Below, one piece after another: positions 6,207 through 6,646 of a DNA stretch of 6,646 bases. Source of the DNA: Fimbriiglobus sp. (GTDB lineage: Bacteria; Planctomycetota; Planctomycetia; Gemmatales; Gemmataceae); NCBI GenBank assembly GCA_025352585.1, contig JANXTD010000908.1:1-6646 (forward strand), written 5' to 3'. Below the pieces are notes generated by a model. The model made no database searches, was not told where the DNA came from, and saw nothing but the letters and a program-made list of their open reading frames with translations. The position numbers were made by a program, and so were the translations under genes. Position 1 is the stretch's first letter, and every line of letters starts with the position of its first letter.

Positions 6207-6560
6207 GTGAAAATGATTGTGGCCATTATTCGCCCCGAGCAACTCGAGGCGGTCCAGCAGGCGCTCAACGAGCGCGACGTGTACTTGATGACGGTGACCG
6301 ACGTGCGCGGCTGCGGCCGTCAACGCGGGTACACCGAGTTGTACCGCGGCAACGAGGTGCAGATCCGGCTGATCCCGAAGCTCAAGCTCGAGATCGCGGT
6401 CAACGAGCCGTTCGTCGAGGCGACGATCGAGGCGATCGTCCACGCCGCCCGCACGGGAACGACCGGCAACATCGGCGACGGCAAGATCTTCGTCTTCTCG
6501 CTCGGCGACAGCGTGCGCATCCGCACCGGCGAGCGCGGCCCCGAGTCGATCGGGCCATAG
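6207..6560 (+). CDS. glnK: P-II family nitrogen regulator (GlnK/GlnB-like) lacking Tyr51
   Basis: This is a 117-residue cytoplasmic P-II signal protein; the family forms trimers that bind ATP/ADP and 2-oxoglutarate and, next to amt, usually gates the Amt pore. It aligns without gaps to E. coli GlnB through residue 84: MTVTDVRGCGRQ (28-39) and the T-loop YTELYRGNEVQ (42-52), with Gln39 and Lys58 of the 2-oxoglutarate site and Arg47 of the T-loop tip kept. Two departures are clear. Position 51, the uridylylated Tyr in proteobacteria, is Val, and position 49 (the phosphorylated Ser of cyanobacteria) is Asn. The B-loop reads RTGTTGNIGDGK (82-93), three residues longer than the canonical TGKIGDGK form. 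The ATP-contacting Arg pair RIRTGE is present at 104-109. The start is the GTG at 6207, which gives the family N-terminus MKMIVAIIRP; only a weak GAGA (6196-6199) precedes it. It lies 90 bases after amt on the same strand. The symbol glnK follows from amt linkage; glnB is equally possible. Confidence 0.95.
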   Translation: MKMIVAIIRPEQLEAVQQALNERDVYLMTVTDVRGCGRQRGYTELYRGNEVQIRLIPKLKLEIAVNEPFVEATIEAIVHAARTGTTGNIGDGKIFVFSLGDSVRIRTGERGPESIGP

Positions 6561-6579
6561 TTTCTGGAGGTCTTGTTAG

Positions 6580-6599
6580 CCGGACGCGCGAGCGACGGG
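6580..6599 (+). terminator. Weak hairpin after the P-II gene
   Basis: Starting 20 bases after the P-II stop, CCGGACGC can fold back on GCGACGGG around a GCGA loop with two mismatches (G/G and A/A). No U-tract follows. It may be a weak transcription end signal or part of a dispersed repeat. The remaining bases to the window edge show no gene I can support. Confidence 0.2.
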
Positions 6600-6646
6600 A
6601 GCAAGTCTCGGTTGGTAACGCGGGTGGGTGTTGACGGCTTCGTCTC

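Noticed and set aside
6566..6646. GGAGGT followed by an in-frame TTG at 6573 that stays open to the window end.
   Set aside because: Only one base separates the Shine-Dalgarno from the TTG, and the translated stretch is too short to judge; there is no support for a gene start.

Overview
The window is GC-rich (by eye roughly two thirds G+C) and looks like a chromosomal segment of a planctomycete, most likely a Gemmata-type member of the Planctomycetota. The main reason is the adjacent pair of a PSCyt1/DUF1592-family cytochrome c protein and a Tat-exported DUF1552 protein, which is greatly expanded in that phylum. Codon use is strongly GC-biased, so long false open frames run opposite the true genes. 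The taxonomic call is an inference from gene content.

Left half, minus strand (1-3049): a putative two-gene operon. The upstream gene encodes a secreted 771-residue protein with an N-terminal class I cytochrome c domain, a PA14-like domain and the DUF1595/1592/1588/1585 block (734-3049). After a 63-base gap comes a Tat-signal DUF1552 protein (start at 670) that runs off the left edge. A good sigma70-like promoter (TTGAGC, 17 bases, TACAAT) sits 41 bases upstream of the first gene. The pair acts outside the cytoplasm; its substrate is unknown.

Middle (3050-3590): a 541-base divergent intergenic region with no convincing gene. It holds the minus-strand promoter, two compact perfect dyads, and, near the plus-strand gene, a cluster of inverted repeats whose arms could form mutually exclusive pairings.

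Right half, plus strand (3591-6560): a nitrogen module. An unusually built 841-residue Amt-family ammonium channel is followed 90 bases later by a P-II signalling protein. The Amt core keeps the pore residues (twin histidines, Phe gate, Asp/Trp/Ser of the ammonium site) and 11 membrane segments. It also carries a signal peptide plus about 180 residues of repeated coiled coil before TM1, about 90 extra charged helical residues between TM10 and TM11, and about 85 extra residues after the cytoplasmic tail. By Amt topology the first two additions lie on the outer face and the last is cytoplasmic. The P-II protein has Val at position 51 instead of the uridylylated Tyr and has a three-residue insertion in the ATP-binding B-loop, but keeps Arg47, the tip residue that plugs Amt pores. 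Together they suggest an ammonium-uptake and sensing unit controlled by ligand binding rather than uridylylation, with an extra cytoplasmic domain on the channel. The Amt architecture and its P-II partner are the most notable content; the left-hand operon is typical for planctomycetes.
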